Shown here: positions 40,475 to 50,900 of the stretch, one piece after another
Position numbering within the stretch: the stretch's first letter is position 1
Layout: each line of letters opens with the position of its first letter
IMG/VR virus record: IMGVR_UViG_3300045256_000188
Location: 1 to 64,000 of that record
DNA: 64,000 nucleotides
Strand: one strand, 5' to 3'
Origin: a virus
The notes under the pieces: model-generated
Told to the model about the DNA's origin: nothing
Seen by the model: the letters and a program-made list of their open reading frames with translations, nothing else
The model's database searches: none
Program-made: the position numbers and the translations under genes

Positions 40475-43400
40475 CGTCCACGCTCCCGCCAGGAAATACG
40501 ACCTTGGTAGGGTAGCCGGCTTGGACTATCACCTTGAGCCGGGCCTTCGAGTGATCGTATAGGTACCGGTTGCAGCGGAAGAAGAAGTCGTAAATCTTGC
40601 TTTCGCCGCGACGGTTCCGCCGAAGGGCACGGCCGATCTTTTGAATGAACTCCGATTGGAGCTTACCCCCCGACGCGATTATCAGGTTCTCGCAACCTCC
40701 CTGCAGGTCAAGACCCCGGTTAATAATCTTCCCGCCGATAAGTACATCCAGTTCCCGCCGTTCGAACGCACGCAATGCCTCATCACGTTTACGCTGCGGC
40801 GTCTTCCCGAAGATGAACTTCACCCTGAGTCCGGTCAGATTCACAGCCTCTTCCAACTTGAAACCCAACGCCTCCCGGTCCACCAGCACTAGTGTCCCAT
40901 CCATCGGGTCCCGTTTACACCGCTTGCACAACTTCGCCACGATCGTGTGGAAGCGGACACTCTCAGTAATGTGCTCGTTGTAGGCGATGTCGTAAGCCGA
41001 CGCCTCGTTGATATCCCCATCCAGCCCGCAGGCCAACATGTGGTATTCGCAAGGAATGATCCGGCCCAGCTTCGTCAGGTTCTCCCGCGTCTCCTGGAAA
41101 ATCACACTGCCCAAGTGCTCCTGCACCACCATCGCCTCGACCGGCTTGGCCGGATCGAACGGAGTACCAGAGTTGTGAACCAGCACACCATCAGCATAGA
41201 AGTTTGAGGCCGGATTGACGTCCAGAACGTCATACATTCTGACCTCTTTGCCGGTATCGACGACTTCAATCACCGACGTTTTAGCTTTTCGACAGAGATA
41301 AACGGGAACACCTTTCCATGAGGACAAGCTGTGATCGTCAAAAGAGAACGGGATAAAAGCCGCATTGGGTATCACTACGTCATCACCGTTCGATGCGACG
41401 ACTGTCCTGCAGTATACCAGTGCCCGGTGGACCGCCCAACCTATCAGATCCGGACTTTTGGTAGGCATCTGTGTCCGCAGTGCATCCAGAAATTGCCACA
41501 CATCGTTGAGAGAAGAAGACGGGCTATGGAGGCCACAAAAGAAAAGATGTTGCGAGATCACGGCGTGGAAAACTGGTTTTCCGTCGCAGAGCACCAGAAA
41601 ACCGCGAAGTCCACTAGGCAACGGCTGTACGGCAGTGAGTCGTTCAACAATCAAAAACGGCGTAGGGAGACCTGCCTCGGCAGATACGGCGTTGACCACC
41701 CGATGAAACTGAAGGGCATGGTCCAGAGAGTCCAAAACACTATGATGGAGCGTTACGGCTGTCCCATCATCTTCCAAGCACCCGATAAGATCCAACGACG
41801 ATTGAAGATATTCAAGCAGCGTTTCGGCGGCAACCCCGTCAACGACCCTTCCGTTCGACAGAAAATTAGCCGCACTCTCGCTGAAGGATACAGCAGTGGC
41901 AGACTCAAATTCCCGACCAAATTCAAGACCGGATACTACCTCGACCGGCATGGGCGGTTGTTGTATTACGCCTCGTCTTATGAACTCCTGTTTCTCCAGT
42001 TCCTCGACGGGCACGGCATTGCGTTCACCACGCAAGAACCCAGAATCGGCTATGAATTCGAGGGGAGACGCCAATACGTGATCGATTTCTGTACCGACGA
42101 GTGCTTGATCGAGGTAGGACCGCGTAAACTCAAGGCCCGGCCACGCAATGTGGCCAAGATCCACGCCGGGGTCGCTTTTGCCCAGAAAGTCGGTAAGCGA
42201 TATAAGCTTCTCGACGAGACGATCATCTTGAGTCTGGATAATTTGACCTGGGCTGATATCTTGAACTCTGATGTAGCGTCCCAGATCGTCAGCGATAAGG
42301 TGATCACCTGACGCCCCTAGCCGCGTACCGTCGCTGAATAAGACCTCCCATAACCTCTTAAAGCCGCTGTCAACAACTGTCCCGACCCCAAAAACATCCC
42401 TACCATTCGATCGGCACAGGACGTCAACCACCTGACCGTCGCCGAACGAACTCAACTTTCTACATCCATCTTTAGTGACCACAGACACATCGCCTGGCAA
42501 GCAGAACCCATACCGCCGCCGGCCTCTGAAATAGAAGCGGAACAGGTTCTTCCACGGATCGGACACAGCCTTGTCGCAATTATGAACTAACAAGCCGTTC
42601 GCTTCAAAACAAGCTGGACCGGGGACAGTCAAATCAATCAAGCGTGCGGGATCAGCCAACTCGACGGTTTTAACTATTTCAACCGCATAATCACAGAGAC
42701 TGGTGTCCACTCGTTTAGAAGCAAGGCGATTTTGCAAATTCCGCACATAACCACGCCATAGATCATCACCTCGCTGGCGACGATCCCACGCCGTCTTGCT
42801 GTCTATGCCAGCGAACGCCGCCACTTTGGCGTCACTAACACCGAATAAATTTTTGGCAGCAGCATAATTGGCCGGTACCACCGCGATCAAATTGTCAATT
42901 GATTTTTGCCATTTAACCAACCTTATAAGACTAATTTTGTTACGATTGCCAGGAGACACACCGGTAGTGTTGGTCCCTAGGATTCTAGCCAGTTTGACTG
43001 GGGGCAGACCAGCTTCCCGCCAGTGAGCCAACCATGGTTGCGGATCAATTCGTCGTTCACTGTCCACAACCGAAGAGAGCACGGGTTTGCTCTGTTTTCG
43101 GCTGAAACCAAAACCAACCAGTCGATGCCACTTCCTAAAATTTTCGCCAGATACGGCAACCCGCCACAGTTTAGCGTGTTGTGCACGATCACGCTTATTA
43201 CTAATGAACACACTAGAGCCAATTCCTAAATAAGCCATGAGTTTCTGAGCGAAATTCATCAATGCCCAATCGATTGAGTCACAAGTCACGGAGCTTGGAT
43301 AAGACGACCCTTTTGCATCAAATAATCCACGCAATAAGCTAGCCGCAGCGTCGGTGCTGGGAACCACAAATCGTGGATCGATCGACCCCATCTTACGTCC

Positions 43401-44714
43401 GGGTTTGAACCCAAGCTGTTTCAACCATGCTGTTAAGGCTGACGACTTGATTATAAACACAAAATCGCCACGGCGATTGAAACCAGATTTAAATGACCCA
43501 GACCAGGCGACAGCCATCGCCACACCAACAGCATGCCAGTCGTCAACATCTTTCCGAACTGCGAAGCGTACTCGCTCATTATCCAAAAAATGGCCATCTC
43601 CGATAAACAGACCGAGGTGGTACCAAGAGTCTATGATTGTGGTGGTAGCAATCTCCGGGCGAGGGGCCAACAGCAAGTCGCCGGGGACGAGATCGCAAGC
43701 ATGACGATAGTCGCATCGGCCATTAACTAAAACAGCACATGGATGGTTGTGCGAAGTCCGCAAAATTATACCAGTCGTGGTTGTAACGTTGACAGTAGCT
43801 TCTACCTTTTCGGACCACCCACTAATTCGATAATACTTATCATTGACGCGAGCCATTACAACTTGACCAGTCTGCAAACGTTCTACCACCACTGCGGCTC
43901 GTTCGAGACCTCCGTCGGTGACTATTACAGTGTCTTCGTGAACGCACTCGTCCACAATAATCATTTCGGCCTTGCGGACGTACTCGATCAGCACCTTAGC
44001 ATTCTTGCGACGGGTCTTGAACGCCTTGAACTTCTTATCCCACTGTTCCATCCGTTTCTGGAACGAGATATCGCCTTCCCCCATCTTCTGGGTAGGGACC
44101 TCCGGTGGCTTGGTAGGCAATGTAAGTGACTGGATAGAACCGATGACCACCATCTGGCCATTGGGCCGCTTCCCAGCGTAGAACATGCCGACTTCTTCGG
44201 CCACATCCCGCAGTTCCAGCCGCTCCTTGAGTTGCTTTACTACAATCACTTGGTCAGCGAGGATGATCGTCGGGCAAGGAATAGCCTTGCAAGTGCCGGC
44301 GATGAGTTCGCCCTTACCGCCGCCGGTTGGTATGTCGATAATACCGCACTCGACCCTGACGGTCTTTCGGATGCAGTCGATCTGGTACTGCTCCAGCTTG
44401 ATGCCGGGCAGGAAATTCTCGTCGATGGTATCAGGATCGACTGTTTGGTAATTCCAAGCTGGGCGAAGATCGCGAACTGAGAGGGGTAGGTTGTGCTTGT
44501 TGCAAACACCACGGAGCATCGACAGGAATGGGCGGGCCATTCGCCGCCGGCCGCGATTGTACTTGCGGAACACCCCATCCCAATTCGCCATCTGGGTTGG
44601 GTCAACATAACGGCCCGGTCGACTAACACTGAACTCTTCCCAAAGGATGTTCTCCTCGGCGTCCGTGATGTTGTCGAAGTAAATCCACTGGTTGTCGTTG
44701 AGTATGGCGATCAC
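40365..44714 (-). CDS. UvsW-like superfamily 2 DNA helicase with two inteins
   Basis: 1449 residues as translated, 549 after removal of 456- and 444-residue inteins. GTG start with GAGG 7 bases upstream. Helicase motifs on the exteins: Walker A IPTGGGKGE (about 128-136), motif II IIVDE joined to CDKA, motif III RYGF joined to SGTPFDP, and motif VI QKIGRALRRNRRGES. UvsW-type enzymes unwind branched DNA and clear R-loops during phage replication. Intein 1 splits the DExx box and intein 2 lies 25 residues later, immediately before SGTP, so both must splice for activity. Intein 2 contains a gene on the other strand. Confidence 0.92.
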   Translation of the reverse strand: MIAILNDNQWIYFDNITDAEENILWEEFSVSRPGRYVDPTQMANWDGVFRKYNRGRRRMARPFLSMLRGVCNKHNLPLSVRDLRPAWNYQTVDPDTIDENFLPGIKLEQYQIDCIRKTVRVECGIIDIPTGGGKGELIAGTCKAIPCPTIILADQVIVVKQLKERLELRDVAEEVGMFYAGKRPNGQMVVIGSIQSLTLPTKPPEVPTQKMGEGDISFQKRMEQWDKKFKAFKTRRKNAKVLIEYVRKAEMIIVDECVHEDTVIVTDGGLERAAVVVERLQTGQVVMARVNDKYYRISGWSEKVEATVNVTTTTGIILRTSHNHPCAVLVNGRCDYRHACDLVPGDLLLAPRPEIATTTIIDSWYHLGLFIGDGHFLDNERVRFAVRKDVDDWHAVGVAMAVAWSGSFKSGFNRRGDFVFIIKSSALTAWLKQLGFKPGRKMGSIDPRFVVPSTDAAASLLRGLFDAKGSSYPSSVTCDSIDWALMNFAQKLMAYLGIGSSVFISNKRDRAQHAKLWRVAVSGENFRKWHRLVGFGFSRKQSKPVLSSVVDSERRIDPQPWLAHWREAGLPPVKLARILGTNTTGVSPGNRNKISLIRLVKWQKSIDNLIAVVPANYAAAKNLFGVSDAKVAAFAGIDSKTAWDRRQRGDDLWRGYVRNLQNRLASKRVDTSLCDYAVEIVKTVELADPARLIDLTVPGPACFEANGLLVHNCDKAVSDPWKNLFRFYFRGRRRYGFCLPGDVSVVTKDGCRKLSSFGDGQVVDVLCRSNGRDVFGVGTVVDSGFKRLWEVLFSDGTRLGASGDHLIADDLGRYIRVQDISPGQIIQTQDDRLVEKLISLTDFLGKSDPGVDLGHIAWPGLEFTRSYLDQALVGTEIDHVLASPLEFIADSGFLRGERNAVPVEELEKQEFIRRGVIQQPPMPVEVVSGLEFGREFESATAVSFSESAANFLSNGRVVDGVAAETLLEYLQSSLDLIGCLEDDGTAVTLHHSVLDSLDHALQFHRVVNAVSAEAGLPTPFLIVERLTAVQPLPSGLRGFLVLCDGKPVFHAVISQHLFFCGLHSPSSSLNDVWQFLDALRTQMPTKSPDLIGWAVHRALVYCRTVVASNGDDVVIPNAAFIPFSFDDHSLSSWKGVPVYLCRKAKTSVIEVVDTGKEVRMYDVLDVNPASNFYADGVLVHNSGTPFDPAKPVEAMVVQEHLGSVIFQETRENLTKLGRIIPCEYHMLACGLDGDINEASAYDIAYNEHITESVRFHTIVAKLCKRCKRDPMDGTLVLVDREALGFKLEEAVNLTGLRVKFIFGKTPQRKRDEALRAFERRELDVLIGGKIINRGLDLQGGCENLIIASGGKLQSEFIQKIGRALRRNRRGESKIYDFFFRCNRYLYDHSKARLKVIVQAGYPTKVVFPGGSVDGAELVKSRFKIRRKLLVPASKQPSPPVPATGGDAAT
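41172..42503 (-). mobile_element. Helicase intein 2 (444 aa) whose central part is antisense to an endonuclease gene
   Basis: N-terminal splicing blocks begin CLPGDVSVVTKDG and include block B (GASGDHLIADDLG); the C-terminal part has MYDVLDVNPASNFYADGV and ends LVHN before Ser. Between 42311 and 41331 the host-strand translation matches nothing, because that DNA encodes a plus-strand nuclease. The last codons of the nuclease are antisense to block B. Codon boundaries of the two strands coincide. Confidence 0.9.
41331..42311 (+). CDS. Homing endonuclease gene nested antisense in an intein
   Basis: 326 residues, GTG start with GAGG 8 bases upstream. N-terminal CxxC pairs (CDDCP, CPQC), then repeats of the DNA-binding type RYGVDHPMK and ERYGCPIIF seen in phage homing proteins, then a PD-(D/E)XK-like core with ASSYELLFLQFLDGHGI, YVIDF and CLIEVGPRKLK. 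It fills exactly the place where other inteins in this window carry their in-frame endonuclease. With coinciding codon boundaries, TTA, CTA and TCA codons would be stops on the host strand; none of the roughly 24 Leu and 15 Ser codons uses them. Transcription must come from its own promoter or an antisense transcript. Confidence 0.85.
   Translation: MIVKRERDKSRIGYHYVITVRCDDCPAVYQCPVDRPTYQIRTFGRHLCPQCIQKLPHIVERRRRAMEATKEKMLRDHGVENWFSVAEHQKTAKSTRQRLYGSESFNNQKRRRETCLGRYGVDHPMKLKGMVQRVQNTMMERYGCPIIFQAPDKIQRRLKIFKQRFGGNPVNDPSVRQKISRTLAEGYSSGRLKFPTKFKTGYYLDRHGRLLYYASSYELLFLQFLDGHGIAFTTQEPRIGYEFEGRRQYVIDFCTDECLIEVGPRKLKARPRNVAKIHAGVAFAQKVGKRYKLLDETIILSLDNLTWADILNSDVASQIVSDKVIT
42579..43946 (-). mobile_element. 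Helicase intein 1 (456 aa, degenerate LAGLIDADG)
   Basis: Cys1 in CVHEDTVIVTDGG directly after the VDE of motif II; ends GLLVHN before Cys. Motif 1 HLGLFIGDGHF is intact; motif 2 LLRGLFDAKGS has Lys for the catalytic Asp. Visibly more AT-rich than the exteins. Confidence 0.92.
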
Positions 44715-44935
44715 TCGATGACCTCTTTATCTCGCCATCCATCACAACTCGCCGCCGGTCATTACCGAATTTGACTTCTCCTTCAACCGGTAACACCGTT
44801 CTGACAAGGTATCTACTAATACCAGTGACAGATGGGATCTCTTTGATCGATTTACCTTCGGTGACCAAATCGCAAATACAACGGGAGCCTGGGATGAATA
44901 CCCCCCAGGCCCCGTTGGTGCCGCAACCACATACC
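44715..44935 (-). other. Gap between reductase and helicase genes with a coding-like stretch
   Basis: One minus-strand frame reads VCGCGTNGAWGVFIPG, then EGKSIKEIPSVTGISRYLV, like a small helix-turn-helix protein, but no usable start codon precedes it and the frame runs into both neighbours. Possibly a decayed small regulator or homing fragment. Confidence 0.35.
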
Positions 44936-47900
44936 CTACGTGGGCATGGCGCACTTGTCGTTGTCGCAGAACTGCGAACCCACCGCCTCGTACAGATACT
45001 CCGAGTAATCGGCGTTACCGAGCTTGGAGTTGTACTCCTCAACTTCCGCGGCCTCACACGGAATGTATGGGGCCTGGGCGTAGCCATGGTCTACGTGCGG
45101 CAGGAAACTGATGCCCTTGAGTTGGTCCTCAAAAGCTTCCAGCACGCGGGCAATGTCCGCGGCCTCGTGCGGCTTAAACTTCACGGTACACGACACTTGG
45201 TTATCGGCCCAATACCGCTGGTAATCCACGGCGTTCTGCATCTGTTCCCAGATGCTAACTTCGCCGACTGGCCGGACGCCCGATTCGCCCTTGACGCCGA
45301 AGTAGACCACCACGGTCCGGTCCGGGTCAGACAGCACCGGCTCGACCTTGAAACCCGCCTCGCGGAGGATCTTGACCAGGACCGAGTCCTTGGCGACCCG
45401 CACCAACCGCCAGTAGGTGCCGGCTTCGGGATGGTGGATGCCGGGGGAGACGCCCACGACCAGACTGACGGTGTTATGGCTTTTCACCGCCCCCGCATAG
45501 TACCAGTGACTATTATCGACCTCGACATCATATGTGCGTTGCCGTTCGCCTTGGGTTACAGCCACCACTTTGCCAAATAATCTGTTCTTCTTGCCAACTT
45601 GGTGTGTCCATGGTAAATCGGCAACGGCGTCTTCCACACACTTATTGCAGTGTTTAGCGAACAACGCGAAGCGGTCGTCCACGGTGTGTTTCATCCCAGA
45701 CAAGGACCACATTCTTCGCACGCCTTGATGATTGCGTCCCTTAGCGTTAAGCGACCTACTGAAAACAAGACCAACGGCCAACGCCACATCCTGAACGTGC
45801 CGAGCAAATAAATCCCCAGACATTGAAATGATTGGATACTGATCAGACGCCCGCCGACCAATGCAGCCATCGGAATCACACAGCCCAGCCAGGAAGGCCA
45901 AGATGTCTTCGTAGCTTGAACTGCGTATGCATTTCGGGATCAAATCAGCATTGCTCTTGATTTTCAGACAGTCGTTAATCAAGAGCCAGTGCCACAGCAA
46001 CTTGGAACCAACTTCGAGAACGAAAGCATCACGACCTTGGGAAGCCCGTGTGATTTTCGTCTCGACTCCGAATTGCTCCAGAATAACCCTTTGGGCTTTG
46101 TGTAAATTAGACAGATTTTGATCGGTGTACCGCATCCTGAATTTCAGGAACGATTGTGAACCGTCGCCCCACATGTATCCGAGCAACCACGCTAGATCCG
46201 GGTTCATGTGCGTTGGTTGCTCAATGGCTGCGACCGGACCACGCATCGACACGTGCCTAGATGATAGTTTGCAGAGGGCAGCATGGTTGCGACACGAATA
46301 AATACCAGGAGTCAGTTGCACGATGTCGCCAGGCAACAGTTCGTCGGCACGTTTCCAGTCGTTGACCTGGCTTAATTTCCGCTTCTTACCTCGGTCGTAT
46401 CGTGACACTACGAACCATTGATGGTTTGGAGTCGACTCAAGCATGAAATTGTAGTTGAGTTTGACCTTCACGACATCAGATAAGCCGTTGTCATAGGTCT
46501 TGGTGATGCGATCACCGATTGCCGTGGCAACTCCAGCCATCATCGACCGACTAGAATCGATTCCATCTCCCTGAACAGCGATCACTTCTTTGGTCATATC
46601 ACACCACCGTTCCCCATCCTGATGGCCAGACATCTCGAACAGCTCTTCGAGGGTCAGCAGACCGGCGGATGTTGTCGTCAGTGCATGCCAGGGCCGACAG
46701 CCGCTAGGCTTGACCGACGTGACCTTGATCGACTTCGGAACGCACATCCATTCCGAGTAGATCTGGTCCCAACGGCGGATCTCATTGTAGCCGGCATCGC
46801 AGAAGTCCTTGAGGACCGTGCGACGACCAAACTTGGCGAACGCTTCCACGATCCCCGACTGGCTCAGGCCGATCCGCCGGTTGCGGAGGGTGACCTGATT
46901 CGTCCGGCGATTGTGGGTTGGCAGCAGGGTGACGGTCTTGGCGTACAGGTAGGCGAACTTGAGGGTCCGCATGTAGTCGTTGGCATCATCGTGGTTCGAT
47001 GGGAACGTCTCCACGAGATTACATTGGTAAGTGATGACGTTCCCGAATACACCCATGTGGTTGTCCGGCTCATCAAAGCAATAAGTAGTATGCAGACCAG
47101 GAAGTTTCTCGACGGCAACCACATACTGCTTTTGGGCGACATCGATTCCGCGATTCGAGTATCGTGGATTCGGCTTAATCCGGCTACCGATCTTAGTTGC
47201 TCGCTTCACCCTGGTTGGGATTTCTCCGCACTCGAAGCTCGGAATCTGAATGTACCAGAGGTCGTTCTGTCGCACCCCCTTGTTCGTCACTTGCCCAGCC
47301 GGGTGATAAAAATTGACGGAGGCGTGGTTGATCCCAGCCCTGCGTAGGAGTAGTTGGGCATCACGAATCTTGGCTTCCAAACCGTAGATCCGATAGCTGT
47401 GAGTATTAGCCTGCTTACACACGCAACCGTCCGACTCGATCCAACCGGCGATGAACTCCAAGATGCTCTCACGATCGAAAGCCATCACCCACGCCGGTAA
47501 GCCGGCGTTCTTGTCGCGAAGTTCTCTGAGCTGATCGGAAGTCATACAGTCTCGAAGATTGATGCGATTATACGGGTCGCCGTAACCATCCTTATTCTGT
47601 GGTTTGTACCAACGACCTCCCATGTCCAGCGTCTTGAGTTTGGCCTTTTGGCCACAGGCGACGGCCATGGGGCGGGTATAGCGTGGCCGATTCACGAGAT
47701 CACCATCGCCAGTAGCATAGCCCATTTCAAAAGCGTTAGAGACTTTGTTACCAGCGACCCGGCCCAGAGAGAAACCCAGCACGCGGTCTCCAGGCTGTAA
47801 TTGTAGGGTTCCAACACGTCGATAGACCCGTTTTCCAACAGGCCGCACCGACCATCCGTGATTGCCGGTAGCATCCAGATAAGAACCGTCGGAGAAGTGA

Positions 47901-50900
47901 ACTCGATATAGTTCGCGGTCGCTCCCAGTGACGCGGGGCGTGACTTTCGACCAACTATCGCCGTTCCAGACTTCGACAATCTTACCAACCACGGCGTCGA
48001 TCCGGCGGATGCCATCCCGGAGCTGTAATTTAGTGTCACCACTGACACACAGCTCGTACGACTCCAGGGACTGCTCCATGCATTGACCAATTATTATCCC
48101 ATTGACAACAACTTTATTATGCCCCGGTTCGGTAAGACAGAAAGTCTCCTCCTCACCGACACGCTCAACAGACATGACCATCGCAAACAGTTTCGGTAAA
48201 GAGTTGCGGCTACCATGGTGGTCGGCCAACCAAGATGTAGCCTTTTCGGTTTTCGAAGCCTGTATAAAACCGATCTGATTCATGAACAGCTGAACGTTAG
48301 TACGACCGGAGATTATTAGTTCGTGGCCACCATTTCCATCGTTCATAAGTCTGGTGGTAACCGCTTGTCTTCGCAGGACGCTAGAATTGATCCCAAACTG
48401 CCTAAGCAACAGTTGACATTCATTCAAGAATGACTTCGATTTCTGGCCGGCCCTGATAGAGATTGATAGTTTGTAGTTGCTAATCTGTACACCACCGTCC
48501 GCACTAAAGAAGCCCCTAAGGAAAGCTGCCACTGTTTCGCGAGTGCCACCCCAAATAGATGTAGGGACCCTGTGCTTGTCGCCTGGAACAACACCGTCAC
48601 TATTAAGCAATCGACCCAGGACATTGGACCTGATCGATTTCTGCCGATGGCTGAAATGCTCCTGACGGCGTTCACTGCCATCGAAATCGGGAGACTGATC
48701 ACTGGATTGATTGTGCCGATGATAGACATCCAATAGATTACGGCGCAACACCGGTAAGACCTCTTCGATATCGTCCTGATGACAGGCCACAAACGCCGTC
48801 ACCTGACCATCACGCTGTTGTGACAGTGAGCCATCTCCGATCACCCAGCCAGCCAATTCAGCATAGTGCGGATCGCTGAATTGCCCGAATGCTGGCACGA
48901 AATGAAGTGGCAAACGGTGACCCGGAACCAATTCACATAGCCGTACCCTGTGCTCAACCATATCATCATCCAAGACTACGAAGACATGATCAGCGGTGGC
49001 GTCGATATACTGACCATTACTAAGCATCACGCGGAATATTTCAGCACGTTCGCTAGTTCGATAAACATTGGTAGCAGTAACCACACCAGCATGGTTTACT
49101 ACTCTGAGTGTGCCATGCTTGTCAACGGATGGTTGACCGCTATACTCCTGAAACCCACCACTTACCCACAGTTCGCGCATCGTGCGATATCCGTTCTCGG
49201 TCAACAACCTCATGGCTCCCGCAAAACAAGGGTTCGCCCCCATCACGCGGCCATCCACACCGGGCTTGAGGCCGTCCACCATCCGCCCGTAGTCGCGGAC
49301 GTTGTTGAGCCAGATGATACCCGGCTCGCCGTTGACGCCGATCTGCTGACCGACAGGACGGTAATCCATGCCGAGCTTGGCGAAGATCGAGTTGTTGGAT
49401 GCCCAGCGGTGGTGGTTAAGGGCGTTCCAGGTCTGGATTGCCGGCAGCAACCGCTCATCCGGGATGTCCTTACCGGCGAAGTCGTCCTTGGTGGCCGAGT
49501 TCCGCTTGGCGGCGTAAATCTTGCCCGTAACTTCGAACCACGCATCCATGTCCTGCGGCAGCAGGGTCTTGGTCGGGTTCTTCATCGAGCAGTACGCTTC
49601 GTCGTCGGCGTCACCGAAGGCGATTTCGGCGGTGTTATGCACCAAACGCCCCTCCGCCACGAACTCGCTGCGGTCCGGCACGGACAGATCGTAGGTCTCG
49701 ACGGTCACTCCCTCGTCCACGACTGAGGTCACCGCCACCGGAATCAGACCCTTTGTCTTCAGGCCCAGCGTAGTAGCACTTGAATAGGTCATCTGTTCCT
49801 GTTGCGGCGTCCAGGTTCGGCCGTAGTCAGCATACATCACACTCTTGCTGACCATCTCCGTCGGGTAGCCGAAATCGTGGCCGCTGGCCCGTCCCATCTC
49901 GCGAAGCTGCTTGACCGCATGGGGCTGGACATGCTGGCGGAAACCGGCGATGGCATACTCGCCCAGCAACGAGATCTCCCATTTGGCCTGGCCAGCAGCG
50001 TCGGCCTTCTTACGGAGCCGCAATTTGGTCGGGATACCAAGGCTTGAGTATACGGCCTGCACCTGCCGTAGGAAGTCACGATATACGCTAGTCACCAGGG
50101 TGGTTGGACGGTTCTTGGTGGAACCGTCGCTGTCCAGCAGCCCGGCGAGGTAGGCAGATCTGATCTCCGGGATCCCCATGCGGATACAGGCCGGTACGTC
50201 AAGGGGCTTACGGGCCTGCTTAACGTGAGTGTACAAATAGTGGGCCAGTCGCTTGGAAATGACACGGATCTTGCGACAATTATCTTGGCTGCGTTGCTCG
50301 CCGGGGGCGTCGAAACCGAAGGCCGCAAATCCGGCGTTCACTTTGGCGGTGATACCATCATGGTATTCGTCTCGATTTACGGGGATCGTCACCGAGGCTC
50401 CATGGTACTTGCGGCCCTTGTGGGCACGCCCAGGATACACGTAGCCGCCGCCATGTACGGCCCCCAGGAACCACGCCACGTCCGTGGTCAGACCGGGGAC
50501 GATCAGGGTTGACCCGCGGCCGGATAGGTCACTGTAGCCGGGCAGGACGGTATCGGTACCGGGGATGACGGCATCCACGAACACCATTCGGTCACCGGCC
50601 CGGAGTTCGTGGGCACGCTTCCACTCGTATTGGTCCAGGCCGCTCATCACGGCGATCCGGTGCCTGTCGGTGCAGCGGAACGGCCCCATCAGACTGTTGA
50701 TGGTCACCACCCGCTGAACCCCCTGGGCCACGTTTTCGGCGACCGGGTAATAGCCGTCGGCGGTGAGGACTAAATCACCGACCTGTACCTGTTCGATCGG
50801 GACCAACCCGCGTTTGAGGTGAACCAGGGTGCCCTTGGGCAAGCACCGACGGACATTCCCAGCAACCACGCAACGACCAATGTAGTTCATCAAGTCGGTG

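Noticed and set aside
41331-42311. Helicase-strand translation of this segment as a novel intein domain
   Set aside because: It matches no family and is explained as the antisense of a nuclease gene whose codons avoid host-strand stops.
44623-45087. 154-codon minus-strand ORF bridging reductase and helicase genes
   Set aside because: First half is an out-of-frame reading of the reductase C-terminus; only the middle looks coding and it lacks its own start.
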